Shown in pieces: positions 7,479 through 15,216 of a DNA stretch of 59,810 nt (position 1 is its first letter; the number at the start of each line of letters is the position of its first letter). The notes below the pieces were generated by a model. That model did not search any database. It worked only from the letters and a program-made list of their open reading frames with translations, and was not told where the DNA came from. The stretch spans positions 1 to 59,810 of the forward strand of contig JBFLXH010000013.1 of the NCBI GenBank assembly GCA_040757295.1, read 5' to 3'. This stretch comes from JAGXSE01 sp040757295. Lineage in GTDB: Bacteria; Bacillota; PH28-bin88. The translations under genes were made by a program, and so were the position numbers.

Positions 7479-8294
7479 TTATTTAACCGCTGCCGTTAAT
7501 TCTTTGTAAACTGTCAGGTAATCCGGCTTGTTCCGATCAACCAGCTTTCCTACTACCATAACCTTTTCCTTTTCTTCTTCCGACAGTGTCTGGTATTTTT
7601 CCGGGCTTACAGACACTTCCTTCAGCCAATTAAGCATGTTTACCGCTGATGGCATGCCATTGTACCTGCCAAAATAAGTCGGGCAAGGGCTAGACACCTC
7701 AACCAGAGAAAAGCCTTTCTTTGTAATAGCTTCCATTACAAGTTTCTTCATTTGTACAACATGGTAACTTGTCGAGCGAGCTACAAAATTTGCCCCTGCT
7801 GCCTTGGCAAGCTCACAGATATCAAATCCTGGCTCGGCAGTGCCATAAGGAGAAGTGGTAGTGACTTTCCGGATGGGAGTAGTTGCAGAATACTGCCCGC
7901 CAGTCATGCCGTAGTTGTAGTTATTGGCCACAATTGCTGTAATGTCCACATTTCGCCTGGCAGTGTTGATAAAGTGGTTTCCGCCGATGGTAGTTGCATC
8001 GCCGTCTCCCATTAAGGCCAATACAGTTAACTCAGGATTTGCCAGCTTAATTCCGGTAGCGAAAGCCAAAGCACGGCCATGGGTACCGTGGCAGGCATGG
8101 GTGCTCATATAATCGTCGGTTTTTCCAAAACAACCGATACCAGTGGTCACAACAACCTTATGGGGCGGGATATTCAATTCTGCAAGCGCTTCTGTCAGGG
8201 CACGCAGGATAACTCCATTGCCGCAACCCGCACACCACATCAGAGGCAGCTGTTTATGAGCTAGATAGTCGGAAAAAATTAGCTTTTGAGACAT
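7479..8294 (-). CDS. korB: 2-oxoacid:ferredoxin oxidoreductase, beta subunit
   Basis: At 271 residues this is the thiamine-diphosphate-binding beta subunit. The motif GDGDATTIGGNHF (about 95-107) binds Mg-TPP, and WCAGCGNG (20-27) plus C54 and a later cysteine (C204, SSPCPTYFGRYN) supply [4Fe-4S] ligands. It holds the active site with KorA. ATG 8294 overlaps the end of korA by 16 bases and is preceded by GGAGGTGG, so translation is coupled. Confidence 0.92.
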   Translation of the reverse strand: MSQKLIFSDYLAHKQLPLMWCAGCGNGVILRALTEALAELNIPPHKVVVTTGIGCFGKTDDYMSTHACHGTHGRALAFATGIKLANPELTVLALMGDGDATTIGGNHFINTARRNVDITAIVANNYNYGMTGGQYSATTPIRKVTTTSPYGTAEPGFDICELAKAAGANFVARSTSYHVVQMKKLVMEAITKKGFSLVEVSSPCPTYFGRYNGMPSAVNMLNWLKEVSVSPEKYQTLSEEEKEKVMVVGKLVDRNKPDYLTVYKELTAAVK

Positions 8295-9430
8295 TGGGCC
8301 ACCTCCTCGATTTTTGTCAATACTTGACCTGGTTTAATTGCTTCTCCGTCCACCCTGGAGAAGAGGTAAACCGGCAATTTGCCCCGGCAGACTTTTTCGA
8401 TTTCCTGGTAAGCTTGCCCGAGGTTCATTTCCGGTACAACCAAAGCCTTCGCTGTATCGCAAAGAGCCAGGATTTCCTTATCGGGGAAGGGCCACATGGT
8501 GATAATCTGCAAGAGGCCGACTGACATTCCTTTTTCCTGGGCCTTAACTACTGCCTGTTTTGCCGCACGGGCAGTAGCTCCATAGGCAACTACCATTATT
8601 TCCGCATCTTGCGGGCCAAAAGCTGCAACCTGGACAATCTCTTCGCGGCCCCTGGCAATTTTTTGGTGGAGGCGGTGAATCAGGCCCTCAGCTGTCTTGG
8701 GAGAGTTATTGGAATATCCGGTTTCATCATGGCAGGAACTGCTGGCGTGAACCATGTACTCTTCACCATAGGCGGCCATAAGAGGAATGCCGTCTTCTTC
8801 CGGTTTGTAGCATAAATACTCAGCTGGAGGGCAAGTGGGGCGCTTGCGGTTGACAATCTCGATTTCCTCAGGGGATTTCAAGGTTACATTTTCCCGTGTA
8901 TGGGCTACGATTTCATCACTTAATAAAATTACCGGAATCCGGAATTTTTCAGACAGGTTAAAGGCTTTGATGGTTAAATCGTAGCACTCTTGCACAGAGG
9001 AGGGGCATAGGGCAATAATCGGGTGGTCCCCATGGGTTCCCCATCTAACCTGCATGAGGTCGGCCTGCCCCGGCCTGGTCGCTAACCCTGTGCTGGGGCC
9101 GGAACGCATTACGTTAATAATTACACAAGGAACCTCAGCATAAATAGCAAAGCCCAGGTTTTCCTGCATTAAGGAATAACCAGGACCACTGGTAGCTGTA
9201 AAAGACTTGACCCCTGCCAGTGAAGCGCCCACCATAGCGGCAATGCTGCTGATTTCGTCCTCCATCTGGATATAAACCCCACCATACTTTGGCATCAGCC
9301 GGGAACAGACTTCCGCAACTTCAGAAGAAGGGGTGATGGGATAGCCGGCATAAAACTTTGCGCCAACATCAAGAGCAGCTTGTGCACAGGCTACATTACC
9401 CATAGTAAACATTACTTTGTCGTTAGGCAC
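8279..9430 (-). CDS. korA: 2-oxoacid:ferredoxin oxidoreductase, alpha subunit
   Basis: This 383-residue protein is the alpha subunit. It carries the family signature AGYPITPSSEV, then EDEISSIAAMVGASLAG and the TSGPGYSLMQEN segment that contacts TPP and CoA. The C-terminal half has the usual transketolase-C-like fold (VVAYGATARAAKQAV). I place the start at GTG 9430 with GGAGGT eight bases upstream; this overlaps korD by only 8 bases, whereas an upstream ATG at 9457 would overlap by 35. Confidence 0.92.
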   Translation of the reverse strand: MPNDKVMFTMGNVACAQAALDVGAKFYAGYPITPSSEVAEVCSRLMPKYGGVYIQMEDEISSIAAMVGASLAGVKSFTATSGPGYSLMQENLGFAIYAEVPCVIINVMRSGPSTGLATRPGQADLMQVRWGTHGDHPIIALCPSSVQECYDLTIKAFNLSEKFRIPVILLSDEIVAHTRENVTLKSPEEIEIVNRKRPTCPPAEYLCYKPEEDGIPLMAAYGEEYMVHASSSCHDETGYSNNSPKTAEGLIHRLHQKIARGREEIVQVAAFGPQDAEIMVVAYGATARAAKQAVVKAQEKGMSVGLLQIITMWPFPDKEILALCDTAKALVVPEMNLGQAYQEIEKVCRGKLPVYLFSRVDGEAIKPGQVLTKIEEVAQCLKS

Positions 9431-9638
9431 TAGCGGATACCTCCAGTCTGATGGCAAAATCGGGACACCTTAACACGCACAGCTTACAATTAACACAGCG
9501 ATCCAAGTTGTCCACCACAGGTCTTTCAAATTCATCGGTGGTAAAGACCTCGCGATTACAGAAAGCGATGCATATGCCGCAACGCTTACAGTAATCATAG
9601 TTAATGTTGATAGCCACCACTTTTTCCTTTTCCCCCAC
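9423..9638 (-). CDS. korD: 2-oxoacid:ferredoxin oxidoreductase, delta (ferredoxin) subunit
   Basis: This 71-residue ferredoxin has two [4Fe-4S] motifs, CKRCGICIAFC and CVNCKLCVLRC. It is the electron-exit subunit of the complex. The start is GTG with GAAGGAG upstream. It is first of the korDABC operon and lies only 49 bases after the sigma-54 activator gene on the same strand. No sigma-54 promoter with correct spacing is visible in that gap, so the kor genes may be read from the activator's transcript or from a sigma-A promoter I cannot identify. Confidence 0.9.
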   Translation of the reverse strand: MGEKEKVVAININYDYCKRCGICIAFCNREVFTTDEFERPVVDNLDRCVNCKLCVLRCPDFAIRLEVSASA

Positions 9639-9687
9639 TTACTCCTTCACTCCTTTTTCTATTAGTCTGGTATGTAAATAATTGGGG

Positions 9688-11475
9688 TTAACTGGCAGGT
9701 TCGCTGGCCTGGATTTCTTTAAGTTTTCGGTATAGGGTAGCCCTGCTGATACCAAGGTATTGAGCAGCCCGCTCTTTCCCCTTTACCGAATAGCCAAATT
9801 TCTCCAAAGCGGCAAGCAAAGCCTCTTTCTCTAAACACTTAAGCTTTGCGTTTTCCGTCTTATCCATCTGTTCAGCCTTAATGCTTTCCAAAATCCTCAC
9901 AGGCAGGCTTTCCTTGGAAATCCATTCTCCCGTCTCCATACTCATGGCGTACTCCACAACGTTTTCCAGTTCTCGCACATTGCCAGGCCACTGATAGCTA
10001 TTTACTATGTGAGAGGCTTCTTCGGTCAGACCTGTAATCCTTTTTCCCAGCTTTTGATTATAGACCTGAATAAAATAATTCATCAGCAGAGGAATATCTT
10101 CTTCCCGTTCCCGCAGGGGAGGAATAGTAAGCGGAATAACGCTTAAACGATAATAAAGATCTTCCCGAAACTCCCTTAAGGACAACATGGCTTCCAAGTT
10201 CCTATGAGTTGCAGCCACAATCCGGACATCTGTCCGGATTGTGGCTGTCCCCCCAACCCTCTCAATGCATTTTTCTTCTAACACCCGCAGGATTTTAACC
10301 TGCAGGTGTAAGGGCATATCGCCAATTTCATCCAGAAAAAGGGTTCCGCCATTAGCCAGTTCAAATTTCCCAGGTTTGCCACCGCGTTTGGCTCCCGTAA
10401 AAGCACCTTCATCATAACCAAACAATTCGCTCTCCAAGAGACTTTCGGGTATCGCCCCACAGTTTATCGCAATAAAAGGGCCGTTACGGCGAAAACTGCC
10501 GGCATGAATGGCCCGGGCAAAAAGTTCCTTGCCCGTCCCGCTTTCCCCACGGATCAGAATCGTAGAATCAGTAGCAGCTGCTTTACGGGCCCTTTCTTTA
10601 AGATTAATCATAGACGGGCTCATTGTAATAATCTCATCAAAAGTAAAGGCTTTTTGGTAACCGATAAACTTAGCCGCCATTTGCCGCACATCACTCATGC
10701 TGCGAAGCGACATGGCTAGACCCTCAACATGCTCGCCTTTTCGAATCGGATTTACGGTTGTCCATAGATAAAGTTTCCGCCTGGACTTATTTCCAAAAGT
10801 TTCCTTTTGCAATGATACCGGGTTTTTCAAAAGTTCCTGCCAATCAAGATCAGGAAACAGTTCAGCCGCTGGCCGACCTGCAGCCTCCTGCGGCGCAATC
10901 CCTAGCAATCGGGAAGCCGCTGTGTTCAAATGGGTGATTTGGCCGGCAGCATCGGTAGCAATAATCCCTTCCTCAACAGAATTTATTACCACCTGAAACT
11001 GCCTGGCCATTTTTTCTCTTTCCTCATTTACTTGCTGCTCCCGGATAAGGGCTGCCAGCAGAACAGCAATCTTGTCAATAAAATCCAACAAACGAGTTTT
11101 ATTAGCAAGCAAGGCTATTCTTTGCTGCTCGTCCATTGCCGTAAGGGAAATGGTTCCTACTACCCTATCTTCAACCTTTATCGGATATGTTAGGACAGCC
11201 AAATACTTGCACTGGCTTAGGTTCTCACAGCCTTGACAACCCGGAAATGTGTCCGGGTTATCGGAAAGATAATAATGACCAGATTTTAACAGTTGTTCGG
11301 TAAGGGTGCCATGGCCGGACCCAAGGGTACGCAAGGCTTTGCCGCCGGCTGCAACGACCTTCAATTCATCATCAATGATGGTAATCCCAACTTCCAGAAC
11401 AGCAGCAATGACATCCGCCACCTGTTGCACAAACGCTTCTATTTTACCTAATTGACTCGTGCCTAGCGGGTTCAT
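9688..11475 (-). CDS. Sigma-54-dependent transcriptional activator with PAS domain
   Basis: This 595-residue enhancer-binding protein has an N-terminal sensor region with a CX2CX5C motif (about C80, C83, C89), a PAS domain (about 155-260), a sigma-54 AAA+ domain with Walker A GESGTGKE (about 310), GAFTGA (about 357) and Walker B TLFLDE (about 378), and a C-terminal Fis-type helix-turn-helix (SRATLYRKL). The cysteines could bind a metal cluster or sense redox, as suggested for regulators like PrdR (inference). The start is ATG 11475 behind GGGAGG; the upstream GTG at 11508 lacks a ribosome site. It is the obvious candidate to drive the sigma-54 promoters at 14840 and 15028. Confidence 0.92.
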   Translation of the reverse strand: MNPLGTSQLGKIEAFVQQVADVIAAVLEVGITIIDDELKVVAAGGKALRTLGSGHGTLTEQLLKSGHYYLSDNPDTFPGCQGCENLSQCKYLAVLTYPIKVEDRVVGTISLTAMDEQQRIALLANKTRLLDFIDKIAVLLAALIREQQVNEEREKMARQFQVVINSVEEGIIATDAAGQITHLNTAASRLLGIAPQEAAGRPAAELFPDLDWQELLKNPVSLQKETFGNKSRRKLYLWTTVNPIRKGEHVEGLAMSLRSMSDVRQMAAKFIGYQKAFTFDEIITMSPSMINLKERARKAAATDSTILIRGESGTGKELFARAIHAGSFRRNGPFIAINCGAIPESLLESELFGYDEGAFTGAKRGGKPGKFELANGGTLFLDEIGDMPLHLQVKILRVLEEKCIERVGGTATIRTDVRIVAATHRNLEAMLSLREFREDLYYRLSVIPLTIPPLREREEDIPLLMNYFIQVYNQKLGKRITGLTEEASHIVNSYQWPGNVRELENVVEYAMSMETGEWISKESLPVRILESIKAEQMDKTENAKLKCLEKEALLAALEKFGYSVKGKERAAQYLGISRATLYRKLKEIQASEPAS

Positions 11476-11577
11476 GTTTAACCTCCCTAACAACCTATCC
11501 TTATCCACATTTTAACATGACAAAGGTCAAGTCGGTAGGGTTAAGTTTTGACAAGCGGTGGTTTATTTCTATACCAA

Positions 11578-11605
11578 ATAAAAGAAGGGAGCCTCTTTTA
11601 ATCAT
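11578..11605 (-). terminator. Terminator of the preA-nitrilase-DUF2848-cupin operon
   Basis: On the minus strand AAAAGAGG and CTTCTTTT pair around CTCC, followed by ATTT. It overlaps the cupin stop region. Confidence 0.5.
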
Positions 11606-11936
11606 AATACCTCATTTCCAAGGTGACACACCCAACCGGCACACTGTAAGGACCATGCAGCATTCCAGGCGGACGGCAAGCATAATAGCCTTCCAGAAAG
11701 GTTTGGTTGGAAGTCATGTCAATTAAGCCGCCCTGCAGGATATACACTTCCTCCCAAAAATCATGCACAAGCCTCTCAGTTGTAACCATACCCGGAGGGA
11801 ACTTGAGCAACCGCGTATAAGAACCAGTTTCCGGGTCCTTGCTAAGGATCTTCTCCATTAGACCTAGAGGGGCGCCCTCTACTTGCGTCCACTCCAAAGT
11901 TTCCACATCAAATAATTCAAGTTCCGGTTTCGGCAT
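11598..11936 (-). CDS. Small cupin-fold protein
   Basis: This 112-residue protein looks like a single-domain cupin of the ChrR/anti-sigma-like group: HDFWEEVYILQGGLIDMTS fits cupin motif 1 (H, E, E and G positions) and PPGMLHGPYSV fits motif 2 with its histidine. Such proteins bind a divalent metal and may be dioxygenases, isomerases or sensors. The start is ATG with GGAGG upstream. It is the last gene of a four-gene operon with DUF2848, nitrilase and PreA-like genes, which suggests a step in the same unknown catabolic route. Confidence 0.65.
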   Translation of the reverse strand: MPKPELELFDVETLEWTQVEGAPLGLMEKILSKDPETGSYTRLLKFPPGMVTTERLVHDFWEEVYILQGGLIDMTSNQTFLEGYYACRPPGMLHGPYSVPVGCVTLEMRYYD

Positions 11937-11984
11937 AAAAATTCCTCCTTCATAAGAAAAAAATTTTATATGTGCTAATTAAAC

Positions 11985-12692
11985 CTAGTCTACAGGCCCT
12001 AAAAACCAATCAATCGGCTTTATCCTATAGGCTGCCTTAATTACTTGTTTCCTTATAGGATCCTCCAGTTCCATAGCAAAAAAGTCGCTGAATTCAATAT
12101 CCTCAGTTAAAGTTGCCACAGTCCCTGAAAAAACTGCCGTACCATCCAATTTAACCGAAAGCAGCTTTTCCACCATGGGGAGCAACTCTTCAGGGGGTAT
12201 TAAAGCAGAAAGCTTGGCCTCTTGGTACAACTGCTTGTTTTCCCCGCCGACCCATGCCCTGATAATCAATTGATCCCAATGGTCTCGCACATCCTCGTAG
12301 CGCCATACACTTTTGGCTACAATATTGGGGTACACTTGCTTAGATTTTAGGATGCTAGCCTTTTCCAACTCTCTGTCGGTATGGTCGCTCCCCAGGCCCA
12401 CCAGCAACCCTTCAGGCTGGCAAAATAATACAAATTCAACCTCTCCGGAGTTTCCCCGGCCTACAACCTCCAAGCTCTCCGCTTGGGTGATTTTATCCGG
12501 TAAAAGGGGATAAAAAGTGGGTGTGGAGGTCGGGCGCGGCACACCTATCTTTACAAGTTCCTCGATGTGCTTCCACACCGCTTCCTGGTTGCGACCGGCA
12601 AACCCTGCATTAACAATCCGCTGTATGCCAAAGGTCACGGAACGGTTCGCATCTCCGTCGATAAAAAACTCCATTAATTTCAAACCAGTCAC
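11985..12692 (-). CDS. DUF2848 family protein
   Basis: The 235-residue sequence fits the DUF2848 family, distantly related to the fumarylacetoacetate-hydrolase fold: an N-terminal IDGDANRSVTFG segment, a PRPTSTPTFYPL segment and a VLFCQPEGLLVGLGSDHTDRELE segment containing D/H residues that could bind metal. No enzymatic activity is established for the family to my knowledge. It overlaps neither neighbour but is only 4 bases from the nitrilase gene, so it is surely co-transcribed with it. Confidence 0.7.
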   Translation of the reverse strand: MTGLKLMEFFIDGDANRSVTFGIQRIVNAGFAGRNQEAVWKHIEELVKIGVPRPTSTPTFYPLLPDKITQAESLEVVGRGNSGEVEFVLFCQPEGLLVGLGSDHTDRELEKASILKSKQVYPNIVAKSVWRYEDVRDHWDQLIIRAWVGGENKQLYQEAKLSALIPPEELLPMVEKLLSVKLDGTAVFSGTVATLTEDIEFSDFFAMELEDPIRKQVIKAAYRIKPIDWFLGPVD

Positions 12693-12696
12693 TCCC

Positions 12697-13476
12697 CTAG
12701 CCTTTTAATACCCTGTCCCGAAGCGCCGGGAACTCTCTCCTGGCAGCCGCTACCTGACTAATGTCAATCTCAGCCTTTACAATACACTCCCTGTCACCAG
12801 CAGCAGCGAGCACCGTACCCCACGGGTCCACAAACGAACTGCGGCCCATAAAAGACTTGCCCCGGTTAACGCCGGCACAATTGCTGGAGATTAAAAAACA
12901 TTGGTTCTCAAAGGCTCTGACCTGATTTAGCGCCACCCAGTGTTCCACTCTTGGATATGGCCAAGCCGAGCATACCAGGAAAACTTCTGCGCCTTTGTCA
13001 ACCATAGAACGGAAAAGCTCAGGGAACCTTAAATCATAACAGGTGCTTAAACCCAACACTCCCAACTCAGTTTCAACGGTTATCACCTGGGAGCCTGGTT
13101 TTAGCAGTTGAGTTTCCGCTGAATTATACCCGAAAAGATGAATCTTGCGGTAAGACGCAATAACCTCTCCCTTCGGATTCAGCAAAACACTGGTGTTGAA
13201 GAGCCCCTCTTTCGTTTTTTCCACCATACTGCCTGCCAGGATATAAGCATTGTGCTGTTTGGCTTTTGCAGCCATCCGGCTGATAGTTGCCCCTGATAAG
13301 GTTTCACTCCCTTCCTCATAATCCTCAAAGGAGAAATAACCCACATGCCAGATTTCGGGCAGAACCATTAGCCTTGCCCCGGCGCACCGGTCCAAAAGAG
13401 CCTCCACCCTGGTTAGCCGTTCAGCCCTGGTTTCCTGATCCGTAATAGCCACCTGCAAAGAAGCTGCCTTAAACAT
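12697..13476 (-). CDS. Nitrilase-superfamily carbon-nitrogen hydrolase
   Basis: This 259-residue enzyme has the Glu-Lys-Cys triad of the nitrilase superfamily: LPEIW (Glu, about 41), YRKIHLFG (Lys, about 113) and STCYDLRFPE (Cys, about 146). Members hydrolyse amides or carbamoyl groups; omega-amidase, N-carbamoyl-amino-acid hydrolase and beta-ureidopropionase are all related. In an operon with a PreA-like dehydrogenase, a carbamoyl- or amide-cleaving step is a reasonable inference, but the substrate is not shown. The start ATG has GGAGG upstream. Confidence 0.85.
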   Translation of the reverse strand: MFKAASLQVAITDQETRAERLTRVEALLDRCAGARLMVLPEIWHVGYFSFEDYEEGSETLSGATISRMAAKAKQHNAYILAGSMVEKTKEGLFNTSVLLNPKGEVIASYRKIHLFGYNSAETQLLKPGSQVITVETELGVLGLSTCYDLRFPELFRSMVDKGAEVFLVCSAWPYPRVEHWVALNQVRAFENQCFLISSNCAGVNRGKSFMGRSSFVDPWGTVLAAAGDRECIVKAEIDISQVAAARREFPALRDRVLKG

Positions 13477-13550
13477 ACTTCACCTCCTTTTTATTAATCA
13501 TTTCGCGAAAACGTTTCTCATAATGGGAATATATAATCATTTTAAGAAAT

Positions 13551-14780
13551 TTAGTTAAAATTCCCCAAAAAAATTGGTCCGTTGCCGGTCATTTCGATAG
13601 CGCTGTTAGGACAAAGGGCCGCACACAAACCGCATCCATCGCAGGTTTCTGCAGCAATCAAAGCCTTTTTCTTGTTGCCTTCTACGGAGTTTAGGCTAAC
13701 TGCATCATAAAAACACCAATTAAGGCATAACCCACAGCCAACACACCTCTCCGGCAAGACCCTGGACACCGCCCGGCTTTCTCTGTCCACAGAATCCCAG
13801 GTTTTTATTTGCGGGAGAGTAATGCCTCTCATTTCAGCAATTGAGCTGTAACCCTTAGCTTCCATAAAGGACTGCAGCCCATCAACGTAGTCCTTAATGA
13901 TGCCAAAGCCCTTTTTGCCATACATTATGGCTGTACAGGTTTGCACTGTGGTCGCCCCGCACATGATGGCCTTGACAACATCTTCCCATGTCCAAATCCC
14001 GTTAGTAGCAGATATGGGAATATCGATCTCCCTGGCAATTTTCGCAATCCACTTTAATGCGATGGGCCGCATCCAAGGGCCTCCAACTCCCGCAAAAGTT
14101 GAGTGGAGCAACGGCCTGCCAGTATTAACGTCAATATCAAGGGCGGGGAACCTGTTGATAGCTGTAACCCCGCCTGCACCGGCCTGCTGCACCCGCCGGG
14201 CGACTGCCACAGGGTCCACAGCCTCTGCCGTTAATTTAACAAAAACGGGAACAGAAACTGAATTAACCACCAACTGAGTCACCTTAGCCGCAGCTTCCGG
14301 GTCAGAGCCCAGCTCTTGCCCGCTCTTATAGCCCAAATCCCGGGGATGGGGACAGCCAAAATTCAACTCCAGCATATCCGAACCCGCGTCTTCCACCATT
14401 TGGGCCAACTCCACCCAGTTATCCATGGTGCTGCCAGAAATGCTTCCAATCAAAACTACTCCGTGATCCTGACAATATTTTTTTGCCAACTTTAATTCAT
14501 TGACCCATTCTAAAGGGGTGTAGGTAGCCAGGAATTCACAGGAGTAATTAGAAAAGGCATGGGGCCAGCCTTTTTTATGCAGTACTGTAAACCGCGGAGA
14601 AACATACTTTTGCAGTTTTGGCTCAAAGGTAACGGTTTTGGCTATAACGCCTCCCGCCCCAGCCTGGCAACACTTCAACATATACTTGGCATCTTTACTC
14701 GGAGTAGCAGAAGCAACAACAATTGGGTTTTTAAATTTTACTCCCAGCAAATCAAAACCCAGATCCGGTTTCACAATCAT
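13551..14780 (-). CDS. PreA-like dihydropyrimidine dehydrogenase/DHODH-family protein with two 4Fe-4S clusters
   Basis: At 409 residues it joins a dihydroorotate-dehydrogenase-type TIM barrel (about 1-310, with MLELNFGCPHPR and VFVKLTAEA) to a C-terminal ferredoxin domain with CVGCGLCLNWC and CDGCGLCAALC. This matches PreA, the pyrimidine-reducing subunit of bacterial dihydropyrimidine dehydrogenase. Its usual partner PreT is not adjacent, so electrons must come from elsewhere or the substrate differs. The ATG at 14780 sits right on a GGGGGG run; GTG 14774 has better spacing. A well-formed sigma-54 promoter lies about 60 bases upstream. Confidence 0.8.
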   Translation of the reverse strand: MIVKPDLGFDLLGVKFKNPIVVASATPSKDAKYMLKCCQAGAGGVIAKTVTFEPKLQKYVSPRFTVLHKKGWPHAFSNYSCEFLATYTPLEWVNELKLAKKYCQDHGVVLIGSISGSTMDNWVELAQMVEDAGSDMLELNFGCPHPRDLGYKSGQELGSDPEAAAKVTQLVVNSVSVPVFVKLTAEAVDPVAVARRVQQAGAGGVTAINRFPALDIDVNTGRPLLHSTFAGVGGPWMRPIALKWIAKIAREIDIPISATNGIWTWEDVVKAIMCGATTVQTCTAIMYGKKGFGIIKDYVDGLQSFMEAKGYSSIAEMRGITLPQIKTWDSVDRESRAVSRVLPERCVGCGLCLNWCFYDAVSLNSVEGNKKKALIAAETCDGCGLCAALCPNSAIEMTGNGPIFLGNFN

Positions 14781-14839
14781 CCCCCCGCTTTCAATCTTTT
14801 ACTTTTACAAAACAACCTCCTCCATCCAAAATAGAATTT

Positions 14840-14855
14840 AGCAAGAACCATACCA
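14840..14855 (-). promoter_or_regulatory. Sigma-54 promoter of the preA-like operon
   Basis: On the minus strand TGGTATGGTTCTTGCT matches TGGCACGNNNNTTGCW with correct GG-to-GC spacing of ten bases. The predicted start of transcription is near 14829, about 50 bases before the start codon. Confidence 0.75.
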
Positions 14856-14896
14856 GGATTAAACCACAAACTCCGCCAACGGAAGAATTAGTTTTA

Positions 14897-14954
14897 TTCT
14901 CATTTTAATAAAATTTTTCTCAATGCCATGGATTTCTGAGAAATAAAATGAGAA
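14897..14954. promoter_or_regulatory. Nested inverted repeat between divergent sigma-54 promoters (candidate activator site)
   Basis: TTCTCATTTTA (14897-14907) is the exact inverse of TAAAATGAGAA (14944-14954), and inside it TTTCTCA (14916-14922) is the inverse of TGAGAAA (14937-14943). Four TTCTCA half-sites are thus arranged symmetrically. The centre is about 70-100 bases from each sigma-54 promoter, a normal place for an enhancer-binding protein. Confidence 0.6.
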
Positions 14955-15013
14955 ATGTTATGCCAGCCTGAAAAGCGCAGCCCTTGTCAGCCATACACCA
15001 GTAAAATTCAATG

Positions 15014-15027
15014 CTTGGTCTGACCAG
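15014..15027. promoter_or_regulatory. FadR/GntR-type operator next to the cstA promoter
   Basis: TGGTCTGACCA (15016-15026) is a perfect palindrome within CTTGGTCTGACCAG, nearly identical to the site at 6785. It ends one base before the -24 element of the cstA promoter, so a bound repressor would block RNA polymerase. Confidence 0.55.
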
Positions 15028-15043
15028 TGGTACAGAAATTGCA
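15028..15043 (+). promoter_or_regulatory. Sigma-54 promoter of cstA
   Basis: TGGTACAGAAATTGCA matches the -24/-12 consensus with ten bases between GG and GC. Transcription would start near 15055, leaving a leader of about 158 bases before the cstA ATG. Confidence 0.75.
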
Positions 15044-15120
15044 TATGTAATATTTACTTCTTCTTGATAAACACCCCGCAAACCAGTTAAGCCGCAGAAA
15101 AAATCTTGCAAAGAACGGAG

Positions 15121-15216
15121 GTGTTGTTCTCAAAAGACAGAAAAGCGCTATTATATGGAATATATGGAACTTTTAGAAAAGTACCGGCAAAAAACTACAA
15201 GGAGGTTGACCCATGA
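15121..15216 (+). CDS. Possible 31-codon leader ORF coupled to cstA
   Basis: An open frame from GTG 15121 ends in TGA that overlaps the cstA ATG as ATGA, the arrangement used for translational coupling. The peptide is basic (YGTFRKVPAKNYKEVDP at its end). Its own ribosome site (CGGAG) is too close to the start codon, so translation is doubtful. I do not recognise it. Confidence 0.25.
   Translation: MLFSKDRKALLYGIYGTFRKVPAKNYKEVDP

Noticed and set aside
9639..9700. Sigma-54 promoter for korDABC
   Set aside because: The best candidate has eleven instead of ten bases between GG and GC.
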